In this document: piece by piece, positions 5,628-6,429 of the stretch
Numbering within the stretch: position 1 is the first letter of the stretch
Layout: every line of letters begins with the position of its first letter
DNA from: Rhodospirillaceae bacterium
GTDB taxonomy: Bacteria; Pseudomonadota; Alphaproteobacteria; UBA8366
NCBI GenBank assembly: GCA_002722095.1
Contig: PBKG01000002.1
Span: forward strand, 24,204 to 30,632
DNA: 6,429 nt
Direction of reading: 5' to 3'
Made by a program: the position numbers and the translations under genes
The notes under the pieces: generated by a model
The model's database searches: none
Seen by the model: only the letters and a program-made list of their open reading frames with translations
What the model was told of the DNA's origin: nothing

Positions 5628-5661
5628 GATAGAAACGGCGCCCGGCAAAAACCGGACGCCG
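5628..5661 (-). terminator. Rho-independent terminator candidate after SBP3
   Basis: A 10-bp stem (5636-5645 with 5652-5661) begins 27 bases after the SBP3 stop. One position is C-A if read on the plus strand but becomes a U-G wobble in minus-strand RNA, so the full stem exists only in the leftward transcript. The tail TTTCTATC is short in T, so read-through into SBP2 is plausible. It is homologous to the hairpin at 4248-4283. Confidence 0.7.
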
Positions 5662-5688
5662 TACCATAGTAAGCGTGTTCCAGAACGC

Positions 5689-6429
5689 TTAAATTTTCAG
5701 ATTAAGATCAAACTGTTTTTTGAAGTAGTCCTTGATCCATTTCCGCTCTCCGGCATTGAGCGAAATCGCTTGATGCAGCGCTTTCTTGGCCGGTTCGCCG
5801 ACGGCGACAGGGTAACCGCCGAGGACCTTAGCCTTCTTTTTGATGAAGCTTTTGTCCTTAAAAGTCGTCCGTACGGCGTCGCGCCAGGATTTCAACGCAC
5901 CTGAATCGCTACCGTTCGGCAGATGGAAGGACTTGTTGGCCGCGACACCGACGCGGATCAGCGCCAGTGTGGCCATGGCCTGTGGTCCATCGAATTTTTT
6001 ACCAGCCCATTCCTCATAGACCTCGTAATAAGTAGGAACTTTCGGCCAGGTCGGATCACGGAACCATTTGCCATTGGCATCTTTCCATTCGCCATTCGCA
6101 TTCGGTGCGCCGAAGGTCCAGATTTCGTTGGCAATCTTGGTTTCGCGGAAATGTTTCCGGTTGTTCATGTAGGACAGCGAATTGTCGAAGTTTAGCGTGA
6201 ATTCGCCGCGCTCGAAGGCCAATGCCATCGGTCCGTTGCCCTTCATGCCGAACACCATTTTAACGTCAACACCAAGCAACGAGTAGGACATCAGCTTGTT
6301 GATGATCGACGAAGTCGGTGTCTTGCCGCCATGAACCAAGGCTTCTTTCGGGAAAGAGCGGAGTTTTTCGATCTTTTCCTTAGCCGGCAGGCCGCCCAAT
6401 CCAAGTTCCTTGCGGGCGTAGATCATGGT
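5689..6429 (-). CDS. tctC: TctC-family periplasmic solute-binding protein (SBP3), C-terminal part (runs off the right edge)
   Basis: The frame is open from the window edge to the TAA at 5689-5691, showing 246 residues that align without gaps to residues 137-382 of SBP2. The ATG at 6426 is internal, since it aligns with Val138 of SBP2, so about 136 residues with the signal peptide and first ligand loop lie outside the window. Family landmarks here are GGKTPTSS, GMKGNGPMALAFERGEFT, LSYMNNRKHF and the doubled heptad NANGEWK-DANGKW followed by RDPTWPK. Differences from SBP2 are concentrated in the last 82 residues (33 of 64 changes). It is the first gene of the tandem array seen here; more copies may lie to the right. 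Periplasmic receptor role is inferred from the family; ligand unknown. Confidence 0.92.
   Translation of the reverse strand, partial: TMIYARKELGLGGLPAKEKIEKLRSFPKEALVHGGKTPTSSIINKLMSYSLLGVDVKMVFGMKGNGPMALAFERGEFTLNFDNSLSYMNNRKHFRETKIANEIWTFGAPNANGEWKDANGKWFRDPTWPKVPTYYEVYEEWAGKKFDGPQAMATLALIRVGVAANKSFHLPNGSDSGALKSWRDAVRTTFKDKSFIKKKAKVLGGYPVAVGEPAKKALHQAISLNAGERKWIKDYFKKQFDLNLKI

Noticed and set aside
1..6429. CRISPR array, insertion sequence, tRNA/rRNA or defence system
   Set aside because: No regularly spaced repeats, transposase-like frames, terminal inverted repeats, tRNA-like folds or defence-protein motifs were seen. The repeated sequence is fully explained by paralogous transporter genes and their spacers.

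Overview
The window is a piece of a proteobacterial chromosome given over to one transporter family, the tripartite tricarboxylate transporters (TTT). All genes lie on the minus strand. In transcription order (right to left) they are: the C-terminal two thirds of a periplasmic TctC-type solute-binding protein (SBP; cut by the right edge), a complete second TctC, a complete third TctC, a TctA-TctB fusion permease (664 aa), and the first 166 codons of a second, nearly identical TctA permease (cut by the left edge). The organism is probably an alphaproteobacterium or betaproteobacterium. I infer this from the GC content of a little over half, the TctC family expansion and the fused TctAB permease. 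No 16S or other taxonomic marker is present.

The three SBPs look like tandem duplicates. The two complete ones are both 382 aa once the start is set by the Shine-Dalgarno sequence, and they align without a gap. The third aligns without a gap over all 246 residues visible. Hand-counted identities are 270/382 for SBP1 versus SBP2 and 181/245 for SBP2 versus SBP3. Both inter-SBP spacers (about 230 bp) are duplicated as well. Each holds a GC-rich terminator hairpin for the upstream gene, two conserved promoter-like blocks, a perfect 14-bp palindrome, a conserved block and the same Shine-Dalgarno context. The palindrome sequences differ (TACATACGTATGTA versus CAAAACATGTTTTG) although the DNA around them is conserved. 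This is the most interesting noncoding signal in the window.

The cluster does not read as a simple operon. Gaps are 229, 232, 178 and 257 bp, the first three contain rho-independent terminator candidates, and each complete gene has its own strong or fair ribosome-binding site. The likely picture is several SBPs, each with its own transcription unit, feeding one or two closely related membrane components. TctC captures a carboxylate-type ligand in the periplasm and TctA/TctB carries it across the inner membrane, driven by an ion gradient. The substrate cannot be read from the sequence. I see no defence system, mobile element, CRISPR, RNA gene or clearly new protein family here. The novelty is in the gene arrangement and the regulatory spacers.
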